Assembly: GCA_030641085.1 (NCBI GenBank)
Contig: DAOWIC010000080.1
Location: forward strand, 1 to 6,236
DNA from: Calditrichota bacterium
Lineage (GTDB): Bacteria > Zixibacteria > MSB-5A5 > GN15 > FEB-12
DNA: 6,236 nt
Direction: 5' to 3'
A model generated the notes under the pieces. The model was given only the letters and a program-made list of their open reading frames with translations, had not been told where the DNA came from and searched no databases. A program made the position numbers and the translations under genes. Positions within the stretch are counted from its first letter, which is position 1, and every line of letters starts with the position of its first letter. Below are positions 1 to 6,208 of this stretch, piece by piece.

Positions 1-195
1 CCAACTCGAATTCGGATGGTTTTCAATCACTTTGAGCGATTTTTCGATCGCGAGGTTGTACTTGGAGACATTCAGGCGGACGGTTTTGTACCGGGTGTCC
101 CTGCGTACTTTCTCGGCCTCGTTGAACGCCTTGCGGGCGTTGTAGAAGGTGTTGTAATACACACATCCAGCCAGCAGCAGCAGGACTGCGATCAT
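1..195 (-). CDS. N-terminal part of a TPR-like outer-membrane lipoprotein (runs off the left edge)
   Basis: Reading from base 195 down to base 1 gives 65 open codons with no stop, so the gene continues beyond the window. The protein opens with a short hydrophobic stretch, MIAVLLLLAGC, in which LAGC is a lipobox; Cys11 would be lipidated and the mature protein tethered to a membrane. The mature part starts CVYYNTFYNARKAFNEAEK and continues as amphipathic helix ending near VIENHPNSSW. From memory, this resembles the TPR/BamD-like lipoproteins of FCB-group candidate phyla, where helical repeats begin right after the anchor. A role in envelope assembly or as a scaffold is inference. The start is uncertain. 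From the ATG at 195 the signal peptide lacks the usual basic n-region, whereas the upstream in-frame codons encode NRNTRHLISLG before a TGA stop but contain no ATG, GTG or TTG. A CTG start at 213 is the only near-cognate alternative. The gene follows the sirtuin gene by about 95 bases on the same strand. Confidence 0.72.
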   Translation of the reverse strand, partial: MIAVLLLLAGCVYYNTFYNARKAFNEAEKVRRDTRYKTVRLNVSKYNLAIEKSLKVIENHPNSSW

Positions 196-290
196 GCCGA
201 GGCTTATCAGATGTCGTGTATTCCTGTTCGTTTGATGCCACCCGGTTGCTGTTCAAAAGCTTATACGGCCGACTCCGCCGGGGGATGCAG

Positions 291-1034
291 CTATTTGGAA
301 GCTTCCCTCCCCTGAAGTTGCTCGACCAGCCGCGGCATAAACTCGCCCGATTTCTCCCCGACGAAATAATCGACTACATGGCTGAGCGGAGTCTGCTCCA
401 GATTGATTTCCACCAGTGTCGCGCCCCGGCGTTTGGCCATCGCCGGCAGCGAAGCGGCCGGATGCACAAGTGCCGAGGTGCCAATCGACAGAAAGATGTC
501 ACACCGCTCCGACTCCTCGAAGGCGGTCCTGATTATCTCCGGGTCGAGCATTTCGCCGAACCAGACAACATCGGGGCGAATCCGCCCACCGCAGGATGCG
601 CAACTCGGAATGCTGTCGGGATCAATATGGAGATCGTCGGCAAACGGCTGATTGCACGAAGCACATTTGTTGCGGTAGATACTGCCGTGAAGCTCCAGGA
701 TGCGCTCGGATCCGGCCAGTCGATGCAGGCCGTCGACATTCTGCGTAACCAGCGTGAAGCGGTCGAACAGCTTCTCCAGTTGCGTGATCGCGTAATGACC
801 CGGATTCGGTTCAACCTTGCCCATCAGTTCTCGTCGCCAGTTGTACCATTCCCAGACCAGCGTCGGATTTGCTACAAACGCCTCCATCGTGGCCAGCTCC
901 TCGGCGCGAAACTTGCCCCACAGGCCATCCTGACCGCGGAAAGTCGGCACACCCGACTCCGCCGAGATTCCGGCGCCGGTCAGCACCACACAGTGCCGAC
1001 AGTTCGACATTATATCCACTATCTCAGACAGCAT
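291..1034 (-). CDS. cobB: NAD-dependent protein deacylase, class III sirtuin (CobB/SIRT5 type)
   Basis: This sirtuin removes acyl groups from protein lysines, consuming NAD+ and releasing nicotinamide and O-acyl-ADP-ribose in the cytoplasm. In 247-residue numbering the Rossmann-fold NAD motif GAGIS is at 20-24, followed by the conserved Arg33 (PTFR). TQNVD is at 97-101, the catalytic base His116 lies in LHGS, GTS is at 185-187 and EIN at 209-211. Four zinc ligands are visible: Cys124/Cys127 and Cys145/Cys148. The WYNWRR segment gives Tyr64 and Arg67 in the Y-x-x-R spacing that binds the carboxylate of succinyl- or malonyl-lysine in SIRT5-like enzymes, so desuccinylase/demalonylase activity is likely (inference from family). 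I chose the ATG at 1034 because it gives the usual bacterial length and a short N-terminal helix before the NAD motif. An in-frame ATG at 1094 would add 20 poorly conserved residues, and one at 1010 would cut 8. No clear ribosome-binding site decides among them. The gene lies 105 bases after the GH57 gene. Confidence 0.95.
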   Translation of the reverse strand: MLSEIVDIMSNCRHCVVLTGAGISAESGVPTFRGQDGLWGKFRAEELATMEAFVANPTLVWEWYNWRRELMGKVEPNPGHYAITQLEKLFDRFTLVTQNVDGLHRLAGSERILELHGSIYRNKCASCNQPFADDLHIDPDSIPSCASCGGRIRPDVVWFGEMLDPEIIRTAFEESERCDIFLSIGTSALVHPAASLPAMAKRRGATLVEINLEQTPLSHVVDYFVGEKSGEFMPRLVEQLQGREASK

Positions 1035-1040
1035 GATAGG

Positions 1041-1069
1041 AAGATATAAGTCTTGAGGGGAAAAGACAA
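1041..1069 (-). promoter_or_regulatory. Possible sigma-70-like promoter in front of the sirtuin gene
   Basis: On the minus strand TTGTCT (1069-1064) and TATCTT (1046-1041) are separated by 17 bases, each matching four of six consensus positions. The stretch is AT-rich compared with the genes around it. If used, transcription would begin at or just before the ATG at 1034, giving a leaderless or nearly leaderless mRNA. This is weak evidence; such matches arise by chance. Confidence 0.25.
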
Positions 1070-1097
1070 AAGAAATATCGGTCCGGTACACCATTGC

Positions 1098-1111
1098 CCG
1101 GTTGTCACCGG
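1098..1111. repeat. Perfect 5-bp inverted repeat between the GH57 and sirtuin genes
   Basis: CCGGT at 1098-1102 and ACCGG at 1107-1111 form a perfect stem with a 4-base loop. It sits 4 bases upstream of the alternative sirtuin ATG at 1094, where it would hide a ribosome-binding site; this mildly favours the later start at 1034. There is no adjoining U-run, so it is not a convincing terminator, although a stabilising 3' end for the GH57 message is possible. The stem is short and may have no function. Confidence 0.3.
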
Positions 1112-1139
1112 AACCAGCGCCCTGAACCGTAGAACCGGC

Positions 1140-3323
1140 CTATCTGACGCGTGTATCGGCTTCCGACAATCGCCCGACCAAGCCACCGAGTTGCTCAACC
1201 GTGCCGGTATGAAGCGACAGGCTCAATCTCACCGGTTCTTGAGAAAGGCGCAGGCCAAATCGTACCAGCGAGGTTGTCCCTTGGTAGGTCTTCTCAAAGC
1301 CCGCTTCGGACAACGAGACGGTGAACAACGGAAGGTGCCAAATCTCTCCGGGCCGATCAGTGGTGACCCCAACAGCGATACCGCGATAATCGTCCATCAT
1401 CGCAAATGTCCGGGCCTGCGGGTGGCGGCCGACAGAATCAAGATATGCTTCGTCGGGACGATTGCCGTCGATCAGGATATAGCGATCCTCGGCGTGTCCG
1501 GCCTGGAAATTGAAATTGTTCTCCACCGCAAAGATCACCTCGATCGGTTTACTGCGCGAAGTGGATAGTAGATATTCGACATCGATCCGGGCCGCGGCGT
1601 CATTGATGATAATGCGCTTTACCATGTGAACCGGGATCGTTTCATGCGTCCGCCGGATGAATCCATCGCGACTCAAGGTTATGCAGGCAGAGGCTTCGTC
1701 GACCTCGTAAGAATACGCCTCGAGGACAAAGTCGCCCTCTTCGCCAAACCGCCCGGAATCGAACTGTTCGAGATCGGTCTCGGCGGTGATAAAGTGATCG
1801 ATCAGGCAGCGCCTGACATACCAGTCATCGACCAGGAACCGTTCCAGGCCTTCCTCCTTGGCAACTACCATATCATGTATCGAGGCGGTCTCGTTGCTGC
1901 TGCCGCCACGGGCCGCCATCTCAATCTTACGGTGATAACCTTCCTTGCGGCGCGTGAGCGTATCGGTGACACTAAAGCCGTGCTTGTTCATCGACAGTTC
2001 CGTTAGAGTGCCGCCGCGCGACGGCTTGAAGACCGCCATCAGGGAATCGCCGTCATAAACGATCTCGTCCGAACCATCGGCATCGTAGTCCAGCATTTTG
2101 ATCTCGGGCGCCGGTCGCCCGGCGATCTGATTCAGACGGTCGTCCGCTTCGATCAGACCTCCGTAAACCGCCTGGCGAATATGCGGCAAATACAGGCCGC
2201 CAAAGACACCATGCCAGTACGGGCAGTTGCACTGACCGGCATACAGACGATCACGGGCCGCGTCAATCTCCGCCTTCTGGTTGACCGATGCGTTTTCCTC
2301 AATCGTCGCCAGCTTTTCCGACACATAAAGCATCTTCTTGTGCATCAAATTGGACTCGGCGTACTTGATTAGAAACCCGCGCCAGTGTCCACCGCGAACG
2401 AAACGGCCAAACCGATCCAACAGCGAGTGTTCCTTGAGATGTTGTTCCAACAGCTCGTACTCGACAAACGCCTCCGGCGGCAACGACCAGTGGAGCATTT
2501 CGGCGTATGAGCTTGACGGCAGATAGGCGGTGCCGAGCGGCTTGGCGGCTGCCGCCCGCTTCAGCGGTACCACCTCGAGCCAATCGGAGTTAGCTGCCAG
2601 GGCATCGAAGAAGTTAGGCAGCCAGCGATCGACATAACAATGCTCGTGAGTGTGGGGCCAGACCCCGAATTTCTCACCATCATCGGCATATATCGCCATC
2701 CCCTCCGGATCACGTTCAGCCATAGCGCGCAACTCAGCCATCAACTTGTCAATCGTGCCGAATGGTATCAGGTAGCGCAGCCGCTTGGAGATCGGCAACA
2801 GCGTTACGCGGTGGTTTTCGTGCTCGGTAACGTACGGTCCGTTAAGCTGACTCAGTTCCATGCCGGAATAGATGAAATGCGTGTCATCGACAGGAAGGTA
2901 TTTCACCCCCGCCTGCGCCAGAATTTTCGGCAGATGCGGTTCCCAGATCCGCTCGGTAAGCCACAAGCCATCGGGCGTTGATTCGAAATGACTCTCGATA
3001 TAATCATTCAGCATCGCGATCTGTCCCTGAATATCCTTTTCGGGAATCGAAGTCAGAATCGGTTCATAAAAGCCGCCAGTCATCAACTCGATCCGCTCGG
3101 CATCAACCAGCGATCCGATCATCTCGAAATATTCGGGGTGGGCACGCTCCTGCCAGCGCCAGAGAATCCCGGACTGGTGCAGCGAGAGCGAGATATTGTC
3201 GTAGTCTTTCAGCAGATCAATAAAGGGAGCGTATGCTTTCTGATGGGCGTCCTCGAAAACCGCTTCGAAGTTTCCTACCGGCTGGTGATTGTGCAGGCCA
3301 AAGGCGAGGGTGAATTTGCCCAT
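1140..3323 (-). CDS. GH57 glycoside hydrolase, alpha-amylase / 4-alpha-glucanotransferase type with DUF1925-DUF1926 C-terminal regions
   Basis: This enzyme cleaves and re-joins alpha-1,4-glucan chains by a retaining mechanism and probably acts on glycogen or maltodextrin in the cytoplasm, since no signal peptide is seen. All five GH57 motifs are present in the 727-residue protein. They are HNHQPVG (11-17), GGFYEP (83-88), WLTERIWEP (121-129) with Glu124 as expected nucleophile, YADDGEKFG (212-220) with Asp214 as expected acid/base, and RGGHWRGFLIKYAESNLMHKK (310-330). These match the Thermococcus litoralis 4-alpha-glucanotransferase subgroup. Residues about 280-400 correspond to the helical DUF1925 region. 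From about 410 a beta-rich DUF1926 domain follows, opening with an acidic loop DYDADGSDE (412-420) that may bind calcium. At 727 residues it is somewhat longer than the archaeal enzyme, about 660 by memory. Amylase and transferase activities cannot be separated from sequence alone. The ATG lies 3 bases after the mlaD stop; a GGAG about 12 bases upstream, inside mlaD, is the only ribosome-binding-site candidate. Confidence 0.93.
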   Translation of the reverse strand: MGKFTLAFGLHNHQPVGNFEAVFEDAHQKAYAPFIDLLKDYDNISLSLHQSGILWRWQERAHPEYFEMIGSLVDAERIELMTGGFYEPILTSIPEKDIQGQIAMLNDYIESHFESTPDGLWLTERIWEPHLPKILAQAGVKYLPVDDTHFIYSGMELSQLNGPYVTEHENHRVTLLPISKRLRYLIPFGTIDKLMAELRAMAERDPEGMAIYADDGEKFGVWPHTHEHCYVDRWLPNFFDALAANSDWLEVVPLKRAAAAKPLGTAYLPSSSYAEMLHWSLPPEAFVEYELLEQHLKEHSLLDRFGRFVRGGHWRGFLIKYAESNLMHKKMLYVSEKLATIEENASVNQKAEIDAARDRLYAGQCNCPYWHGVFGGLYLPHIRQAVYGGLIEADDRLNQIAGRPAPEIKMLDYDADGSDEIVYDGDSLMAVFKPSRGGTLTELSMNKHGFSVTDTLTRRKEGYHRKIEMAARGGSSNETASIHDMVVAKEEGLERFLVDDWYVRRCLIDHFITAETDLEQFDSGRFGEEGDFVLEAYSYEVDEASACITLSRDGFIRRTHETIPVHMVKRIIINDAAARIDVEYLLSTSRSKPIEVIFAVENNFNFQAGHAEDRYILIDGNRPDEAYLDSVGRHPQARTFAMMDDYRGIAVGVTTDRPGEIWHLPLFTVSLSEAGFEKTYQGTTSLVRFGLRLSQEPVRLSLSLHTGTVEQLGGLVGRLSEADTRVR

Positions 3324-3326
3324 CGG

Positions 3327-4229
3327 TTAGAATATCTCCACTTTCAAGTTTATGTACTTACGGGGGTTGGCGCGGATGTCGTTAATCAAATCATCAACAT
3401 TGTCGGCCGTTTTGCGCAAATCGTCATACAGCCGCCGGTCTTCCATCAGCAACTGCAGGGTGCCCTCGGAGTTATTGAGATTATCGGCGAATTGCCGGGC
3501 CGATGTCGACAGCGTGTCAAGCTGGTGCACGAATTCTTCGAGATTGATTGACATCCGGTCGAAACGCGTGGCTACCGAGTCCACCCTGGTGGCGTTGTCG
3601 GCCAGCACCCGGTTGAGCGAGCGGGAAGCATCAAGAAAATTGCTGACAGTGCTGTCAAGATGAGTCTCATGGCGTTTCATGTAGTTCGCCAGCGATGACG
3701 ATACCGATTCGAGATTGCGCACGGTGTTGTCGAATTTCTTCAGGGAAGAGTCGGAGCCGATACTATTCTTAAACGAACGGACCAGATTGCGCAGTTCGAC
3801 AATCATGTCGCCCAGCAAGCCCATCACCTCTGGCAGTCCAGTGTCGTACTGGCCGTCGATTACCAGCGAAAGGTCCAGCAGGATCGAGTCGGTGCCGTTT
3901 TTGACCGCGATATACCGCTCACCCATCACGCCCAGGTTTTTAATAACAAACCGGGCGTCGCTGGTCAGGAGCACGTCCCGAGCCATAAGAAGCTCCACCA
4001 CCACCCCGCCGCGGGCCAGTTCCAGGTTAGACACCTTTCCCTTGCGAACCCCCGAAACAGTCACCTTGTCGCCGATCGCCAGCGTGCCGACATCGTCAAA
4101 CCTCACCATTACTCGTTGAGCATGGCGCTCAAGCTGGTAATCCTGCAGCCAGTAAAGTGAGCCCGCCAAGAGCACAATTCCCAGTAGCACAACAACACCA
4201 ACTCTAAATTCTACATCCCTGGTCGACAT
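3327..4229 (-). CDS. mlaD: MCE-domain (MlaD-family) lipid-transport substrate-binding protein
   Basis: MlaD-family proteins are anchored in the inner membrane, form rings around a hydrophobic channel, and pass phospholipids between the membranes together with an MlaE permease and MlaF ATPase. The 300-residue protein has a short charged N-terminus, one membrane segment at about 10-29 (rich in V, L, G), and an MCE beta-domain at about 40-118. The latter is shown by VRFDDVGTLAIGDKVTVSGV, the KVSNLEL strand, and the NLGVMGERYIAV region. From about 133 to 285 the sequence is long amphipathic helix with heptad-like spacing, and it ends in NPRKYINLKVEIF, a tail common in this family. The start follows from the membrane segment immediately after it; no Shine-Dalgarno sequence is visible upstream. 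It lies 50 bases after rsgA and 3 bases before the GH57 gene. No MlaE or MlaF gene lies next to it, so its transporter partners must be encoded elsewhere. Confidence 0.93.
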   Translation of the reverse strand: MSTRDVEFRVGVVVLLGIVLLAGSLYWLQDYQLERHAQRVMVRFDDVGTLAIGDKVTVSGVRKGKVSNLELARGGVVVELLMARDVLLTSDARFVIKNLGVMGERYIAVKNGTDSILLDLSLVIDGQYDTGLPEVMGLLGDMIVELRNLVRSFKNSIGSDSSLKKFDNTVRNLESVSSSLANYMKRHETHLDSTVSNFLDASRSLNRVLADNATRVDSVATRFDRMSINLEEFVHQLDTLSTSARQFADNLNNSEGTLQLLMEDRRLYDDLRKTADNVDDLINDIRANPRKYINLKVEIF

Positions 4230-4279
4230 ATTTATGTTTATCGGTAACTTGTTATGTTTTGTTATCTTAACGCCGAGAA

Positions 4280-5188
4280 TTATCCCAAAGATTCCGCAAT
4301 CGCGAGATAATTGTCATATCGAAACCGGTGAATTTCCCCTTTTTCGAGTGCCTCTTTGATAGCGCAATCCGGCTCGTGAGTATGGCTGCACCCGGAAAAC
4401 CGGCAGTGGTCACGGTAAGGCTCGAACTCGGGGTAAAACAGCGGCAACTCCTCGCGGTCGACCTCCCACAACCCCATCACCTTCAGCCCGGGCGAATCGA
4501 CAATATAGCCGCCCGAGGGCAGTTCAAACAGTTCAATGCTGGTGGTGGCATGTTTTCCCCGGTTAGTATAGGTCGAAACCTCGCGGGTTTTCAAGTTCAA
4601 ATCCGGTATCAGCACGTTCAGCAGGCTCGATTTGCCCACGCCGGAGTGCCCGACAAAAAGTGACCGGTGGCCGACGAGATATCGGCGAAGCTCGTCGATA
4701 CCATTCTCGGTTTCGGCGGAGGTCGCAAAATGGTCAAAACCGAGCGACCGATAGGCGGCCACAATCTGGTCGAAATCCTCGGGCGGCTCGAGATCGGTTT
4801 TGTTGAAGATGATTGTCGGTTTCATGTGGCCGATCCGGGCGGCGACTATAAATCGGTCGATCAGCCCGGTTTTCAGCGGCGGTGACTTGATCGAAACAAC
4901 AATACAGAGCCGGTCGAGGTTGGCGGCGATAATCTGGAGCTTGTTTTCGCTTCCCTTGGCCGGGCGACCGAAACGGGTTCGCCGTGTCAGCACCTTCTCG
5001 ATTGCCCCCCGACCATCGCTGGTGCGACTGAACAGGATATCATCGCCCACTGCCACCGGCGATACAGCATCGGCCTCCGCCTTGACCTTCCCCCGCACCT
5101 CGCAACGCAGCCGCGAGCCATCCTCGGCCCGCACCTCAAACAACCGCCCGCGGGTGGCAACCACAATTCCCTTTTCGTCTATCGACAT
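4280..5188 (-). CDS. rsgA: Ribosome small-subunit-dependent GTPase RsgA (circularly permuted GTPase, YjeQ/YloQ)
   Basis: RsgA is a late maturation factor of the 30S ribosomal subunit; it binds near the decoding centre and its GTPase is stimulated by the subunit. The 302-residue protein shows the full family layout. An N-terminal OB-fold covers about 1-70. The permuted GTPase domain has its motifs in the order G4 NKTD (129-132), G5 SAE (157-159), G1 GHSGVGKSS (180-188), the G2 region GKHATT (211-216) and G3 DSPG (231-234). A C-terminal zinc finger has Cys262, Cys267, His269 and Cys275, with the same spacing as Escherichia coli RsgA. Length and motifs indicate an intact gene. The ATG at 5188 starts the OB-fold at the expected distance. 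No Shine-Dalgarno sequence precedes it; an AT-rich segment lies directly upstream. It is the first confidently identified gene of the minus-strand run, with mlaD following after 50 bases. Confidence 0.97.
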   Translation of the reverse strand: MSIDEKGIVVATRGRLFEVRAEDGSRLRCEVRGKVKAEADAVSPVAVGDDILFSRTSDGRGAIEKVLTRRTRFGRPAKGSENKLQIIAANLDRLCIVVSIKSPPLKTGLIDRFIVAARIGHMKPTIIFNKTDLEPPEDFDQIVAAYRSLGFDHFATSAETENGIDELRRYLVGHRSLFVGHSGVGKSSLLNVLIPDLNLKTREVSTYTNRGKHATTSIELFELPSGGYIVDSPGLKVMGLWEVDREELPLFYPEFEPYRDHCRFSGCSHTHEPDCAIKEALEKGEIHRFRYDNYLAIAESLG

Positions 5189-5197
5189 ACGAGGAAA

Positions 5198-5226
5198 AAT
5201 TTAGCTTAATCGACGCCCGATAGCAA
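5198..5226 (-). promoter_or_regulatory. Possible promoter for rsgA and the downstream minus-strand genes
   Basis: On the minus strand TTGCTA (5226-5221) and TAAATT (5203-5198) are separated by 17 bases; each matches four of six sigma-70 consensus positions. The expected start of transcription would fall within about 3 bases of the rsgA ATG, giving almost no leader, which agrees with the lack of a Shine-Dalgarno sequence. It overlaps the end of the possible small ORF at 5206-5316. The prediction is by eye and weak. Confidence 0.28.
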
Positions 5227-5316
5227 GGGCACTAAGTCACATTTTGAAACAATATCCTTGCCTGTGATTGTGCGCTTGATTATCTGTAAAGCTGACAATT
5301 CTTCCTCGCCTTGCAT
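5206..5316 (-). CDS. Possible 36-residue small protein or gene remnant upstream of rsgA
   Basis: The minus strand is open from just after a TAG at 5355-5353 to a TAA at 5208-5206. An ATG at 5316 gives 36 residues beginning MQGEEELSALQIIKRTI and ending LVPLLSGVD. A GGTGA lies 4 bases before the ATG, a plausible Shine-Dalgarno match to the end of 16S rRNA and the best such site in the window. The stop is 17 bases before the rsgA ATG, so translation could feed into rsgA, which has no ribosome-binding site of its own. I do not recognise the sequence. It could be a small protein, a leader peptide, the C-terminal remnant of a gene broken when the DUF3800 gene arrived, or simply a chance open frame. 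At this length chance is a serious possibility. Confidence 0.25.
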   Translation of the reverse strand: MQGEEELSALQIIKRTITGKDIVSKCDLVPLLSGVD

Positions 5317-5354
5317 CAGGTCACCAAGAAACGCTCGAGTAACAGCGGCAGACT

Positions 5355-6131
5355 ATGAAGCATCGATTGTATATAGACGAAGTCGGGAATCACGATCTGA
5401 AAAGCTCTAGTAATCCTAATGAGAGGTTTCTAAGCCTTACGGGCGTTTCCATAAAATTGGACTTCGTAAAGAGCACTCTTCACCCTGAAATGGAGAAGCT
5501 CAAGACTGATTTCTTCGGCTCACATCCCGATGAACCGGTTGTCCTACACCGGAAAGAACTTCTGAAGGGAAAACCACCCTTTCAAGCACTTCGAGACGAC
5601 TCGATTAGGTCTGAATTCAACCGCCAATTATTGAGTTTGCTACGATCGTGGGAATACACGGTTATAACAGTGTGTCTTGACAAGAAAAAGCATATGGAAA
5701 CGTACAGCACATGGCATTATCACGCCTATCATTATTGTCTGGAGATGCTGCTGGAGCGCTACATCTTCCATTTGGAGTCTATCAATCAGGTTGGAGATGT
5801 AATGGCTGAATCCAGAGGTGGAAAACAGGATATGATGCTAAAGAGGTCGTTCTCAGGGCTGTATCAGCGCGGCACAAACTACCTGAGTGCTCAGCGAATC
5901 CAGAAAGTGTTGACGAGCTGCCAGCTAAAGGTCAAGCCCAAGTCCATTAACGTCGCAGGGCTCCAACTCGCTGACTTATTGGCCCATCCCAGTCGCAATG
6001 AAATACTCGGGGATTGCGACCTTCTTCATCGACCCGTAGCACCATTCGCCAGCCAAATCACAGAAATCCTTCAGGGCAAGTATTACCAAAAAGGTGGGCA
6101 AATTTACGGATTCGGGAAAAAGCTGCAGTGA
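5355..6131 (+). CDS. DUF3800-family protein, predicted RNase H-like fold, function unknown
   Basis: The 258-residue protein carries DUF3800 hallmarks. An acidic N-terminal strand LYIDEVGNHD (5-14, Asp8/Glu9) is followed by LHRKELLKGK (64-73), DVMAESRGGKQD (148-159, Glu152, Asp159) and a C-terminal NVAGLQLADLLAHPSRN (199-215, Asp207). As I recall, DUF3800 belongs to the RNase H-like superfamily, and these acidic residues sit where metal ligands would be expected; nuclease activity is therefore inferred, not shown. There is no signal peptide or membrane segment. The family is frequently found as a lone accessory gene near mobile or defence loci, with no settled function. The ATG at 5355 is the only choice, since an in-frame TAA lies at 5340-5342; no Shine-Dalgarno sequence is visible. 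The gene is on the opposite strand to its neighbours and clearly richer in A+T (sampled 60-base lines are 40 and 50% GC against 60% in rsgA), which suggests later acquisition. It appears intact. Confidence 0.85.
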   Translation: MKHRLYIDEVGNHDLKSSSNPNERFLSLTGVSIKLDFVKSTLHPEMEKLKTDFFGSHPDEPVVLHRKELLKGKPPFQALRDDSIRSEFNRQLLSLLRSWEYTVITVCLDKKKHMETYSTWHYHAYHYCLEMLLERYIFHLESINQVGDVMAESRGGKQDMMLKRSFSGLYQRGTNYLSAQRIQKVLTSCQLKVKPKSINVAGLQLADLLAHPSRNEILGDCDLLHRPVAPFASQITEILQGKYYQKGGQIYGFGKKLQ

Positions 6132-6172
6132 GCAAATAAAGAGGCCCCGCACGGGAAGTACCCGCACGGGGC
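6131..6172 (-). terminator. Rho-independent terminator for a minus-strand gene entering from the right
   Basis: Bases 6144-6155 and 6161-6172 form a 12-bp stem with a 5-base loop. As minus-strand RNA, the two central positions are G-U wobbles, so the stem is unbroken, and it is followed by CUCUUUAUUUG (6143-6133). As plus-strand RNA the same positions are two C-A mismatches and no U-run follows. It therefore works best for transcription from the right, ending 36 bases after the stop codon at 6209. Its U-rich tail abuts the DUF3800 stop codon. Confidence 0.8.
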
Positions 6173-6208
6173 TCGATAGCTTTCGCCATCCACCTCCAGA
6201 TGACTGGA

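Noticed and set aside
23..256. 77-codon minus-strand open frame overlapping the lipoprotein start
   Set aside because: It is in a different frame from the lipobox-containing protein, ends within the window and has no signal peptide or recognisable motif.
241..290. GC-rich stretch after the sirtuin stop as a terminator
   Set aside because: Only a 4-bp stem (CGGC/GCCG) can be formed and no adjoining U-run follows on the minus strand.
216..1049. 277-codon plus-strand open frame opposite the sirtuin gene
   Set aside because: It lies antisense to a gene with all sirtuin motifs intact, its translation shows no recognisable domain, and it reflects codon bias of the real gene.
1053..1568. 171-codon plus-strand open frame opposite the GH57 C-terminus
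   Set aside because: It is antisense to the DUF1926 region, with low-complexity, Arg/Pro-rich translation typical of a shadow frame.
2988..3551. 187-codon plus-strand open frame opposite the GH57/mlaD junction
   Set aside because: It spans two well-supported genes in antisense and has no coherent domain; it is a shadow frame.
5976..6167. 63-codon minus-strand open frame over the DUF3800 3' end
   Set aside because: It begins inside the terminator hairpin and is antisense to conserved DUF3800 residues.
6145..6171. Twice-occurring CCCGCACGGG as a possible repeat array or protein-binding site
   Set aside because: The two copies are simply the arms of the terminator stem, whose sequence is nearly palindromic; there is no third copy.
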